Virus record (IMG/VR): IMGVR_UViG_3300023284_001148
Coordinates: 1-38,504 of that record
Direction: 5' to 3' (one strand)
DNA length: 38,504 nt
DNA from: a virus
Position numbers and translations under genes: made by a program. The number at the start of each line of letters is the position of its first letter. Positions within the stretch are counted from its first letter, which is position 1. Positions 31,148 through 38,375 of the stretch are shown here, one piece after another. Under the pieces are notes generated by a model that worked only from the letters and a program-made list of their open reading frames with translations, made no database searches and was not told the DNA's origin.

Positions 31148-31234
31148 GGGGACGTAGTATAGTGGTTAGTACATGGACACCCGGGAACCGAAAGGTTTGG
31201 CTCCAGGACGCTGGTTCGAATCCAGCCATCTCCA
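31148..31234 (+). tRNA. tRNA-like gene with disrupted anticodon arm
   Basis: Acceptor strands GGGGACG (31148-31154) and CATCTCC (31227-31233) pair with one mismatch and one G-U, discriminator A31234. The D arm GTAT-AGTGGTTA-GTAC and the T arm GCTGG-TTCGAAT-CCAGC are perfect. The anticodon arm is 32 nt instead of 17: TGGA/TCCA pair at its base, then AACC-GAAA-GGTT (31186-31197) forms an inner hairpin. No removal of 15 nt restores U33 and a 5-bp stem; a TTTGG stretch allows a Gln (UUG) reading only with a shifted stem. So it is either an intron-bearing tRNA with a non-standard junction or a degenerate/decoy tRNA. Confidence 0.7.
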
Positions 31235-31269
31235 TTGGTACCTAAAAATGTAACAACCTCGTTGGTACC
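31235..31269. repeat. Two TTGGTACC repeats
   Basis: TTGGTACC occurs at 31235-31242, overlapping the tRNA-like 3' end, and at 31262-31269, 27 nt apart; each contains the palindrome GGTACC. Could be an operator pair or the remnant of a tRNA-linked attachment site. No integrase gene was found. Confidence 0.45.
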
Positions 31270-31292
31270 ACGGAAAGACGGGGATCATAATC

Positions 31293-31406
31293 ATGGAAGA
31301 AAAAAAATGGATAATTGCGTGGTTTGGTTTTGTTTTAGCTATTGCTCTAGCATTCATAGGATTGGGCTTCTGGGGATTAATTAAACTGATTCAATGGATA
31401 CCATGA
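31293..31406 (+). CDS. 37-residue membrane peptide
   Basis: MEEKKWIIAWFGFVLAIALA... LIQWIP; one membrane helix of about 22 residues. ACGGGGAT upstream is a weak ribosome site. The stop overlaps the next start by ATGA, supporting that both are real. Confidence 0.5.
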   Translation: MEEKKWIIAWFGFVLAIALAFIGLGFWGLIKLIQWIP

Positions 31407-31564
31407 AAGAAACAGGAAACTTAACGTGTGAAGGACCGAGCTTTAATATTGGACAGATTAATGAGATGAAATTCTGTGTTGATAGAGAAAAGAATGGAAT
31501 CTTTAGAAGAGTATGGCAATTACTAAGGTTCATCTTCGTTGGTGAAGCGATATTCAAAATTTAA
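31403..31564 (+). CDS. 53-residue protein, unknown
   Basis: ATGA-coupled to the membrane peptide. MKETGNLTCEGPSFNIGQIN... VWQLLRFIFVGEAIFKI; two Cys (C9, C25) and a hydrophobic, aromatic C-terminus that may touch the membrane. No family. Confidence 0.5.
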   Translation: MKETGNLTCEGPSFNIGQINEMKFCVDREKNGIFRRVWQLLRFIFVGEAIFKI

Positions 31565-31566
31565 TC

Positions 31567-31647
31567 ATGGAATGGATGTATGGAGATTCGTTAATTGAAG
31601 TGCCGAGGTGGTTCGCATGGATAGTTATGAAACTCTTTGGAGAGTAA
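31567..31647 (+). CDS. 26-residue peptide, tentative
   Basis: MEWMYGDSLIEVPRWFAWIV-MKLFGE, two bases after the previous stop and two before the next start. Aromatic, amphipathic. The tight spacing suggests a real coupled peptide, but a frame this short can occur by chance. Confidence 0.35.
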   Translation: MEWMYGDSLIEVPRWFAWIVMKLFGE

Positions 31648-31649
31648 TC

Positions 31650-31796
31650 ATGAATAGGAGACGGGGGACATTAAGACAATGTGAAGGCTGTAAACGGTGG
31701 ACTAAGTCTATTTGGACGCGTAGAAACTTTATGTATTGTTATGGATGTTACAGAAAAAGGGATAGATTGCCCTTGATGCGCGAGGCTAGGTCATAG
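31650..31796 (+). CDS. 48-residue zinc-ribbon protein
   Basis: ATG 31650 gives MNRRRGTLRQCEGCKRWTKS... CYGCYRKRDRL: a clear CxxC...CxxC zinc ribbon with strongly basic flanks, likely nucleic-acid binding. Longer in-frame starts overlap the 26-residue peptide and are less likely. Confidence 0.6.
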   Translation: MNRRRGTLRQCEGCKRWTKSIWTRRNFMYCYGCYRKRDRLPLMREARS

Positions 31797-31801
31797 TAAC
31801 A

Positions 31802-31810
31802 ATTATATAG
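31802..31810 (+). promoter_or_regulatory. TATA box for packaging-side operon
   Basis: ATTATATAG starts about 29 nt before ATG 31831; leaderless initiation predicted. It is the last clear TATA box before the small terminase gene region. Confidence 0.6.
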
Positions 31811-31830
31811 TTAAACCAATTATCTTTTAT

Positions 31831-32037
31831 ATGGATCTCAAAACAAAACCAGAGGTGTTCGAACAAAGAGTAAGACAACATAACTCTAGACATCTTCCTT
31901 ACATTTTTATTGGAGACTTCACTGCGGAACAAAGCCCCACTTCAGAATACATTGAAGATTCTCGCTGGGCATTAGAGGATGATGAACGAGAAATTAGAGA
32001 AAGGTTTGAAGAATTGGAGAGAAGAGATGGTAGGTGA
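31831..32037 (+). CDS. 68-residue charged protein, unknown
   Basis: MDLKTKPEVFEQRVRQHNSR, a middle YIFIGDFTAEQSP and an Arg/Glu-rich helical end (EDDEREIRERFEELERRDGR). First gene of the operon with the methyltransferase, ParB-like protein and, possibly, terminases. No motif. Confidence 0.58.
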   Translation: MDLKTKPEVFEQRVRQHNSRHLPYIFIGDFTAEQSPTSEYIEDSRWALEDDEREIRERFEELERRDGR

Positions 32038-32260
32038 TTTCGGAGGAAGATTTTGTGAAAAATGTGATGGAGAAATAGTTAAGGAAGGAGATGTAATTAC
32101 TATGTATGAAGGAAAAAATATTTGTAGATGTGACGAAGGACTAATAAAAGGAAAATGTATCAAATGTAAAAAAGAGGCCTATTATCAAAAAGATATGAAA
32201 CAAGTGTGTGGAAGGTGCAAGATTAACAAGTTGAAGGAGGAAAATGAAAGACAAAAATAA
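32027..32260 (+). CDS. Double zinc-ribbon protein
   Basis: ATG 32027 (GGAGAG upstream) gives 77 residues; longer in-frame starts overlap the previous gene by 59 nt. Eight Cys in four pairs: FCEKC, ICRC, KCIKC, VCGRC, matching two small zinc ribbons, with the basic/charged end KINKLKEENERQK. Likely DNA- or RNA-binding, perhaps a transcription helper. Overlaps the next gene by 17 nt. Confidence 0.65.
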   Translation: MVGDFGGRFCEKCDGEIVKEGDVITMYEGKNICRCDEGLIKGKCIKCKKEAYYQKDMKQVCGRCKINKLKEENERQK

Positions 32261-32747
32261 GATTATTTTGGATGCGTGTTGTGGCCCGAAGTTTATGTGG
32301 TTTAATAAGAATCATCCGAGGACTTTGTATATTGACATTAGAAGCGAAGAAACAGGATTCATTGAAGCCAGGCCTAATTGTGAAATAAAACCAGATATAA
32401 TTGCTGACTTCCGAGATCTGCCTTTTGCAGACAAATCGTTTAAACTTGTGGTGTGGGATCCTCCGCATATTATAAGAAAGAATTATGCGAAACACGATAT
32501 GACTCTAAAGTATGGGATCTTAGACAAAGAGAGCTGGCCTTCAGATTACAAGAAGGGATTCAACGAGATCTGGAGAGTCCTGGAAGATCACGGAGTTCTG
32601 ATATTCAAGTTCAATGACAACACACTAAGCTTTGAGAAAGTCTTAAAATTATTTCCGGTGCAACCATTATTCGGCAACACAACCACAACTTCTTCAAAGT
32701 CCACAACTAAATGGTTTTGCTTTATGAAGATCCCCGGAGAAAAATGA
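32244..32747 (+). CDS. SAM-dependent methyltransferase (DPPH type)
   Basis: 167 residues; GAAGGAGG lies about 5 nt before ATG 32244. SAM-binding motif I is DACCGPKFMWF (10-20), an acidic strand end Asp31 (LYIDIR), IIADFRDLPFADKSF (52-66) and the catalytic-type VVWDPPH (69-75). The DPPH tetrad belongs to the DPPY/NPPY group that methylates amino groups of adenine or cytosine in DNA, but the protein is short and has no clear target recognition domain. It is placed beside a ParB-like gene, a common phage pair. Might protect viral DNA from host restriction. Confidence 0.82.
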   Translation: MKDKNKIILDACCGPKFMWFNKNHPRTLYIDIRSEETGFIEARPNCEIKPDIIADFRDLPFADKSFKLVVWDPPHIIRKNYAKHDMTLKYGILDKESWPSDYKKGFNEIWRVLEDHGVLIFKFNDNTLSFEKVLKLFPVQPLFGNTTTTSSKSTTKWFCFMKIPGEK

Positions 32748-33244
32748 AAATAGAAATGATTAAGATCTCGGATATTGTACCCTACGAAAATAATCCTAGG
32801 AAGAATGACAGAGCAGTAGAGGTTGTTGAGAAATCAATTAAAGAGTTCGGCTTTCTAGTTCCCGTAATTCTAGATAAAAAAAACGTGATTGTAGCTGGCC
32901 ACACTAGAATCAAGGCAGCTCTTAGGTTAAAGTTAAGCGAAGTTCCTGTAATTTACGCAGAAAACTTATCTCCAGCGCAAGTAAAAGCGTTTAGAATTAT
33001 GGATAACAAAAGCGTAGAATTTGCTGATTGGGATCCTCAATTACTAAAACTAGAATTTGAAAAATTAGATGATTTAGAATACAACACAGAGTTAACAGGA
33101 TTCACCGCAGCAGAGATTGGAGAAATATTTGACAAGGATCTAGATTCTTCTCAAAAAGTAGATCATTTAGGAAAACTCTTAGTAACTTGCCCCAGATGTA
33201 AGCATAAATTTTCAAAAAGGGATGGAAAAAAGAACTCAAGTTAA
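32744..33244 (+). CDS. ParB/Srx-like protein with zinc tail
   Basis: ATG 32744 (ATGA overlap with the methyltransferase) gives 166 residues. The ParB-N motif set is clear: ISDIVPYENNPRKND (8-22), IKEFGFLVPVILDKKNVIVAGHTRIKAALRL (32-62, quoted in part as VAGHTRIKAAL) and VPVIYAENLSPAQ. The domain acts as a nuclease or CTP-dependent clamp in other systems; phage versions often sit next to methyltransferase and terminase genes. The C-terminus has one CPRC pair (149-152) and a basic end. Role in packaging or DNA modification is inferred. Confidence 0.82.
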   Translation: MKIEMIKISDIVPYENNPRKNDRAVEVVEKSIKEFGFLVPVILDKKNVIVAGHTRIKAALRLKLSEVPVIYAENLSPAQVKAFRIMDNKSVEFADWDPQLLKLEFEKLDDLEYNTELTGFTAAEIGEIFDKDLDSSQKVDHLGKLLVTCPRCKHKFSKRDGKKNSS

Positions 33245-33271
33245 GTAGTAACTTCAACTTATTCAACAAAA

Positions 33272-33655
33272 ATGGCTAAACTAACAATAAAAACATTCAA
33301 AGAAGCTCTAGTTAACTCTGGAGGAAACCAATCAGTCATAGCTCAGAAGCTAGGTAAAGACAGATCCGCAGTTAATCACTTTCTAAAGAAGCATCCAAGG
33401 ATGAGAGCATTACTAGAAGCAGAGGCAGAGAGAATAATTGATGTAGCTGAGAACGTCATTGATGCAGACATTACTAAACTAAAATCCGTTGACTCAAGTA
33501 AGTGGAAATTACTTAATTCCAAGAGAGGAAAAGCTAGAGGCTACGGTCCTAAAGTTGAACAAGAACTCTCCGGAGTTGTGGATAATAAAATTGAAGTTGA
33601 AATAATAAGGGTGGATAAAAAAGAGGATGAAGATCCAATCGACGATAGTATATGA
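33272..33655 (+). CDS. Terminase small subunit
   Basis: 127 residues. N-terminal helix-turn-helix (FKEALVNSGGNQSVIAQKLG then RSAVNHFLKKHPRMRALL), a helix RIIDVAENVIDADI for oligomerisation, and an acidic tail (DKKEDEDPIDDSI) overlapping the large subunit by 29 nt. This is the standard size and layout of small terminases, which bind the packaging start site and load the motor. Confidence 0.85.
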   Translation: MAKLTIKTFKEALVNSGGNQSVIAQKLGKDRSAVNHFLKKHPRMRALLEAEAERIIDVAENVIDADITKLKSVDSSKWKLLNSKRGKARGYGPKVEQELSGVVDNKIEVEIIRVDKKEDEDPIDDSI

Positions 33656-34826
33656 CCACTTAGAAGAAGCATACGAGGCCAAGGCCCCAATAATTATAGA
33701 GCAAGGGGGAACTCGATCAGGAAAGACTTACAATATTTTAATCTGGTTAATTATCAAAGCCCAAACCCAATGGAATAATTACATTATTGATATTACTAGA
33801 GACACAATGACGGCCCTTAGAGTGAGTGCCATGTTTGACTTCTTCCAAATACTAGAGAAGTCTGGTAACTACAATGTCTCGGATCATAACAAGTCTAACA
33901 ATACTTACAAAATCGGGACTAATATCTTTAGATTCTTTGGAGCGGACGAGGACCAAAAAGTTAGAGGCCCGGGCAGAGACATATTATTTTGCAACGAGAT
34001 GAATGGGATGAAGTATAAGACTTACTTGCAACTGAACCAAAGAACCAAGGAGTTGACAATAGGAGACTACAATCCGTCCGATGAATTTCATTGGATCTAC
34101 GAAAAGATCTTGACTGATGATGATTGCTACTTTTTCAAAACAACCTTTAGAGACAACCCCTTTCTTCCGGCTAGAATCAAAAGGGAAATAAGAAAGTATA
34201 AAAGACTGGATGAGAACTATTGGAGGATCTACGGACTTGGAGAAAGAGGACTGGCGCAGGCTACTATTTATTCTAACTGGGATTACACGGACAAATTGTT
34301 TGAAGACTTTGAAGGTCAAGAGTTCTTTGGCTTGGACTTTGGATTTAATGATCCTACTGCCATGACTGGAGTAAAATATCATAAAGAAGCAATATTTGTG
34401 GAACAACTGCTTTACAAGAGACAATTAACAAGCGATATGGTAGTAAAGGAATTAGAGAAGTTAGAGAAAGAAGGATATTTGACTAAGGACTCGGTGATTT
34501 ACGCTGATAACGCGCGCCCTGAGATGATTGAGGATATAAAAAGAGCGGGGTTTAATGTATTTCCAGCTCTCAAAGAAAAGGATAGTGTACTTAGGGGAAT
34601 CAATTTCATCAAACGTCACCAGGTATTTCTTTCTAAAGCCTCTGTTGAATTGATTAAAGAGTTCAGAACTTACAAGTGGAGAGTAGATAAGGACGATCAT
34701 GTTCTAGATGTGCCTGTAGATTTGAACGACCATTTGCTTGATTCGCTAAGATATGCGCTTTGTGCCTTATCAAAAGAGATGGGACGCGCTGGAATGTTGA
34801 GTGGGGGAGATGAGGTCTTCGGGTGA
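33627..34826 (+). CDS. Terminase large subunit
   Basis: 399 residues. ATPase: Walker A GGTRSGKT at 27-34, Walker B ILFCNE with Glu124, coupling region YNPSDEFHWI near 148-157. Nuclease: GLDFGFNDP with Asp237, YADNARPE with Asp294 and DHLLDSLRYAL with Asp372, the three acidic residues of the RNase H-like site in the Terminase_3 (PBSX) family. It packages the genome into the prohead and cuts it. Start ATG 33627 lies inside the small subunit frame. Packaging may be headful, which fits the circular assembly. Confidence 0.96.
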   Translation: MKIQSTIVYDHLEEAYEAKAPIIIEQGGTRSGKTYNILIWLIIKAQTQWNNYIIDITRDTMTALRVSAMFDFFQILEKSGNYNVSDHNKSNNTYKIGTNIFRFFGADEDQKVRGPGRDILFCNEMNGMKYKTYLQLNQRTKELTIGDYNPSDEFHWIYEKILTDDDCYFFKTTFRDNPFLPARIKREIRKYKRLDENYWRIYGLGERGLAQATIYSNWDYTDKLFEDFEGQEFFGLDFGFNDPTAMTGVKYHKEAIFVEQLLYKRQLTSDMVVKELEKLEKEGYLTKDSVIYADNARPEMIEDIKRAGFNVFPALKEKDSVLRGINFIKRHQVFLSKASVELIKEFRTYKWRVDKDDHVLDVPVDLNDHLLDSLRYALCALSKEMGRAGMLSGGDEVFG

Positions 34827-34845
34827 ATAAGGCAACGGCGTGAAT

Positions 34846-35382
34846 ATGGAACAAATAAAACAGCGAGAGGGATTCAAGCTAGTTGTTTTTGAGCCAGCTA
34901 AATCTAGATTAGAAAGAGGAGAATGCCCTAGTTGTGGTAAGCCTAAAAAAGAATGGACTAGAAGAAAGGACTGGAGGTGCTGTTCGGAGCCATGCACGAG
35001 AGAATATTATCAAAACTATACTACATGGTCCTGGGCGGATTTCAGGATGAAGGCCCTTGCGAGAGATAACTTTACTTGTGTCAAATGTGGGGATGATAGA
35101 AAAGAAGTTGAGGTGCTGATTAAGGATAGAAGAATTATTAATTGGAAAGAACGCACGGCTGGGAAAGCGGAGAAGTTCAAGTATGAGTTTTATGAAAGGC
35201 CGGTGGCGGTGACAAACCTAATTGGAGATCATATCACTCCTATTGCCTTAGGGGGAGATGAATGGGATCTAAAAAACGTGCAGACTCTGTGCATTGCTTG
35301 CAATAAGATTAAAACTAAAGAAGATGCTAGAAAAATCGCTCTCTTGAGGAAAAGGATCAAGATCCAAACTAAGGAGTTATAG
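34846..35382 (+). CDS. HNH endonuclease next to terminase
   Basis: 178 residues from ATG 34846; a GTG two codons upstream is possible. An N-terminal zinc site (CPSC, RCCSEPC), then a HNH domain: FTCVKCGDD, IGDHITPIALGG (H of the DH dyad) and NVQTLCIACNKIKT. HNH proteins beside terminase and portal genes stimulate terminase cleavage in HK97-type phages, so this one may act in packaging rather than being purely mobile. It lies between the large terminase and portal genes. Confidence 0.85.
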   Translation: MEQIKQREGFKLVVFEPAKSRLERGECPSCGKPKKEWTRRKDWRCCSEPCTREYYQNYTTWSWADFRMKALARDNFTCVKCGDDRKEVEVLIKDRRIINWKERTAGKAEKFKYEFYERPVAVTNLIGDHITPIALGGDEWDLKNVQTLCIACNKIKTKEDARKIALLRKRIKIQTKEL

Positions 35383-35386
35383 TAAC

Positions 35387-35396
35387 ATTTAATAAA
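35387..35396 (+). promoter_or_regulatory. TATA box for portal gene
   Basis: ATTTAATAAA starts 30 nt before ATG 35417, just after the HNH stop; the initiator region is pyrimidine-rich (class B). Confidence 0.6.
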
Positions 35397-35416
35397 ATAG
35401 AAATCCTTGCATTACC

Positions 35417-37477
35417 ATGAAATTGTGGGGATACGAATTATTAAAGGGAAGTGATATTTCTGAGATGAAGAAACAGTTTGGGATAATTCAAAAGAAGATG
35501 CAGGATGCTAAATTTTTAAGACCAGACGCAGAGTCACATCGAAGATCTTCGGCTGATGCTGATGGCGCAAGGATTCCTATTTATCCAATAGCAGAACACT
35601 ATCTCTACGCCTTAGGAAAGAACTCCGATATAGTAATGACAACTATTGGAGCATTAAGAGACGGCGTATTTAGAAGAGGCGTGGAAATCCTGGAGGAACC
35701 AGATATACTCGATTTGGATGAGGCGCATAAATTTATGTTAGAGCGAGTGTTGAAAAATGCTAACGGAAATAATCAAACCTTACTCGAGGTCTTGAAAGAA
35801 GTTGAGGACGATACTAATTTGTTAGACAACGGTTATTTGATTGCTATGCAGGATTATTATTTTGATGGAGATGGAAAGATCATGCCAAGGCTTACAGAAG
35901 TTAAAGAGTTCATTCGAGGATCCCCAATTAAGATGAGAGTGATTGCAGACAGTCAAGGAAGACTAAGTTATACGGATGAAGGAAAAAGAGTTTATGTTTC
36001 TTTATCTGATAGATCACAAACCTATCCAGAAGAGCAAGCTAAGAAATTAGGGTTTAAAGATCCTAAAACTGGGAGAGCTTTGATGCCAGCTTATTATCGT
36101 GGCGAAAAGGATTATGGCGAAGATCAATATATTTATTACATCGAAGGAGAAGTCTTTCATTTGTCTAAGTCTCCAAGTTTGATTTATGGTTATCCAAAGA
36201 TGCTGGCTATCTGGTTGAAAGTAGCGACATTGATCGAACAAGATAGATATTTATTCTTGGCTTATCAAAAAGGCAGACCACCTAGAGGATTATTCACGAT
36301 TAGCACGAACAATTATGAGTCCGTTAGAAAAGCTTGGGAACAAATGAAAGCGGAAGCTAGATTAGATCCCCACTCAATTAATCCACTACTTCTAGACGAA
36401 AAGGCTAAAACTCAATTTACAGATTTCCTAAGACCTCCTGCCGAGATGGAGTTCACCGTTGGAAGAAACGAGATGCGAAGACAAATCGGAGCAATGTATG
36501 GAGTCATGCCATTATTTGCTGGAGATGTATCACAAACAGGCGGACTAAATAACGAGTCAATGCAAATCACAGTTACCAATAGAGCAGTCCAGGAAGCTCA
36601 GAAACTTTACAACGATAAAGTATTTCCATGGATCTCTAAGGTTCTGAAGATAAATGACTATGTGATTAAATTACTAGAGCCAGAAGAAAGAGATGAAACT
36701 GAGGATGCTAGGAGAATGGGGATTAAAATAGATAACGCTGTTAAAATGAGTCAGATGGGCTTCGATGTTAGTTTCAATAGAGAAGAAGAGTTTAAGTTTT
36801 CAGAAACAGCAACTCAAGAACCAACTCAGTTCTTCTCAGGACCAACGCAGACACAAGTTCCCAGGATTGGAGGCATGCCAAACAAAAGTGCCTTTATCAA
36901 TATGGAGGATGAGAGAACCGTTCTTAATTTCAGAACGAAGATAGAGAAGATATGTTCTGATTCCAAGAACGAAATGATGAAAGAAGGCCTTTCTTTTGAC
37001 ATTAAGAAAGCAGAGATAGACGATTTAATCAAATTCATTTCAGCTAGTTTGTTTGCTAGGAAGTTTGAGGGACTAACCAAAGCCTTGAGCGACAGAGTAA
37101 AGAATGTTATCTTGGATTCTATAGTCGATAAGTCTTCAATTACCGATACAGTAAAGAAGATTGAGAAGCTAGGAGTGGACAAAGAGCAAGCTGAATTAAT
37201 TACCAGGACGGAAGGATCTATATTGCAAAACCGCGTAAGAGAATTTAATTTTGATAAGGCAGAGGGATCAGACAAGTTCAGGTATAAGTGGATCGGTCCA
37301 GCAGATTCCAGGACCTCAGATATTTCTAAGGAGATTAAGAAGAAGTCGATTAAGGGCCTGAAGTTAGAAACTTTGAAAAATCTAGTTAGGAAGACTTCTG
37401 AGAAGTTTGGGTTTAAACCAGATAGAGATTGGTTTTCTCACCCGAACCAACGTCACACCTTTACGAGGGTAGTCTAA
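35417..37477 (+). CDS. Portal protein fused to MuF-like domain
   Basis: 686 residues. The first about 450 are portal: YPIAEHYLYALGKNSDIVMT, ALRDGVFRRGVEI, DDTNLLDNGYLIAMQDYYFDG, the phrase RNEMRRQIGAMYGVMPLFAGDVSQTGGLNNESMQ (in parts), and a stem/clip region with KVFPWISKVL. After a linker comes a helical part and, from about 586, AELITRTEGSILQNRVREF, WIGPADSRTSDISKE and a final DWFSHPNQRH, matching the ARTE...D.RT...HPNCR layout of MuF minor head proteins. Here HPNQRH replaces the usual HPNCRC, so the Cys metal pair is lost. The portal would anchor the packaging motor, and the MuF part would lie inside the head. Confidence 0.9.
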   Translation: MKLWGYELLKGSDISEMKKQFGIIQKKMQDAKFLRPDAESHRRSSADADGARIPIYPIAEHYLYALGKNSDIVMTTIGALRDGVFRRGVEILEEPDILDLDEAHKFMLERVLKNANGNNQTLLEVLKEVEDDTNLLDNGYLIAMQDYYFDGDGKIMPRLTEVKEFIRGSPIKMRVIADSQGRLSYTDEGKRVYVSLSDRSQTYPEEQAKKLGFKDPKTGRALMPAYYRGEKDYGEDQYIYYIEGEVFHLSKSPSLIYGYPKMLAIWLKVATLIEQDRYLFLAYQKGRPPRGLFTISTNNYESVRKAWEQMKAEARLDPHSINPLLLDEKAKTQFTDFLRPPAEMEFTVGRNEMRRQIGAMYGVMPLFAGDVSQTGGLNNESMQITVTNRAVQEAQKLYNDKVFPWISKVLKINDYVIKLLEPEERDETEDARRMGIKIDNAVKMSQMGFDVSFNREEEFKFSETATQEPTQFFSGPTQTQVPRIGGMPNKSAFINMEDERTVLNFRTKIEKICSDSKNEMMKEGLSFDIKKAEIDDLIKFISASLFARKFEGLTKALSDRVKNVILDSIVDKSSITDTVKKIEKLGVDKEQAELITRTEGSILQNRVREFNFDKAEGSDKFRYKWIGPADSRTSDISKEIKKKSIKGLKLETLKNLVRKTSEKFGFKPDRDWFSHPNQRHTFTRVV

Positions 37478-37863
37478 TGTTAAGAGAAATGACCTTGCTC
37501 GATAGCGATATAGAAAAGGATCAACTAAGTAAAAGTCTATTGATCCCCGGGAGCGGAAAGATTCTAAAGGTTGCTGTTAGATTTGAAGACGACTTAGACA
37601 CAGGAGTTACATTGCGCATCTCAACTAAAGAAGGTGAGGAAATAATAAATGTTAAGTCCGATAAGCCTAACGAAATATATTATCCTAGATCAAATATTAC
37701 TACTCAAAGATACAACGAAAACACAATGTTGGAAGAGAGCCAAACAAGTTTAGATTACTATTTCTTCTCTGGAGGCCTGTTATTCACCATCGAAAAAGAT
37801 AACGCTAGTTCTGAAATGAAGTTGATTAGGAAGATTGTTTTGCTTTACGACGATCTTAGTTAG
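37477..37863 (+). CDS. Small head-region protein, unknown
   Basis: ATG 37477 overlaps the portal stop (TAATG) and gives 128 residues: a beta-rich protein (KILKVAVRFEDDLDTGVTLRI, EIINVKSDKPNEIYYP, YYFFSGGLLFTIEKDN). Position right after the portal suggests a virion protein of the head. No family. Confidence 0.62.
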   Translation: MLREMTLLDSDIEKDQLSKSLLIPGSGKILKVAVRFEDDLDTGVTLRISTKEGEEIINVKSDKPNEIYYPRSNITTQRYNENTMLEESQTSLDYYFFSGGLLFTIEKDNASSEMKLIRKIVLLYDDLS

Positions 37864-37873
37864 ATTTATAAAA
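37864..37873 (+). promoter_or_regulatory. Class A promoter spanning to gene 1 operon
   Basis: ATTTATAAAA starts 30 nt before ATG 37894, followed by GGGTTATAGTTTATATG. This promoter probably drives 37894, 38235 and, through the genome join, the genes at 12 and 395. Confidence 0.7.
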
Positions 37874-37893
37874 GGTAAAGGGTTATAGTTTAT

Positions 37894-38238
37894 ATGGAAG
37901 ATAAGAAACCGATTGATTTAGAAAATCGAGCCATCCTCATAGATGATTCAGTATTGAAATGTTTTTTTGAGGGGAACAAAAAGAATAAATCTGATAAGTT
38001 GATGGTGATGATGAAGAAACTGGATGATAGTGGAAAGAAGCTTAACGTCTTTGCTACTTTATCCTCTTTTCTCAGAGCTATTTGGCTTGCAGATCCCAAA
38101 GTCAAGATCGGGAGTATTCAAAAAACATTAAGCTTTTTGACAATAATACCATCAAAGGCAGATTTTAAGAATGGGGATGCTGTAATATTAGAGGTTATTA
38201 AATTTGCTCACATGTTCGCTGGGAAAGAGATGAAATGA
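37894..38238 (+). CDS. Possible degenerate PIN-like protein
   Basis: 114 residues. RAILIDDSVLKCFFEGN resembles the first PIN strand and helix (with the metal Asp), NVFATLSSFLRAIWLADP the second helix (where PIN enzymes have Glu, here lost), IGSIQKTLSFLTIIPSKADFKNGDAVILEVIKFAH the C-terminal part with an Asp. This could be an inactive or minimal PIN fold; the call is weak. Leaderless class A promoter; ATGA overlap to the next gene. Confidence 0.5.
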   Translation: MEDKKPIDLENRAILIDDSVLKCFFEGNKKNKSDKLMVMMKKLDDSGKKLNVFATLSSFLRAIWLADPKVKIGSIQKTLSFLTIIPSKADFKNGDAVILEVIKFAHMFAGKEMK

Positions 38239-38375
38239 GAGGAAGAGAAGAGATAAAAGTCAGACTTGAAAATTATAGAAAGAATCTAAGCATGTCAGTT
38301 GGGAAAGATGCGGCATACATAATTCGCAGAGCTATTGTGGAATTGGAATGGATGCTTGGAGGCGCAGGAAAATGA
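38235..38375 (+). CDS. 46-residue basic helical protein across the join
   Basis: ATG 38235 overlaps the previous stop. MRGREEIKVRLENYRKNLSM... RRAIVELEWMLGGAGK; highly basic, helical. The stop (38373-38375) overlaps the ATG of the gene at 12 in the repeat copy, so it is read through the circular join. Confidence 0.6.
   Translation: MRGREEIKVRLENYRKNLSMSVGKDAAYIIRRAIVELEWMLGGAGK

Noticed and set aside
31148-31269. tRNA end as an active integration site
   Set aside because: No tyrosine or serine integrase or excisionase is recognisable anywhere in the genome, so temperate integration is not supported.
32744-33244. Plasmid-type ParA/ParB partition system
   Set aside because: No ParA ATPase neighbours it; the ParB-like domain beside a methyltransferase and terminase is the usual phage setting.
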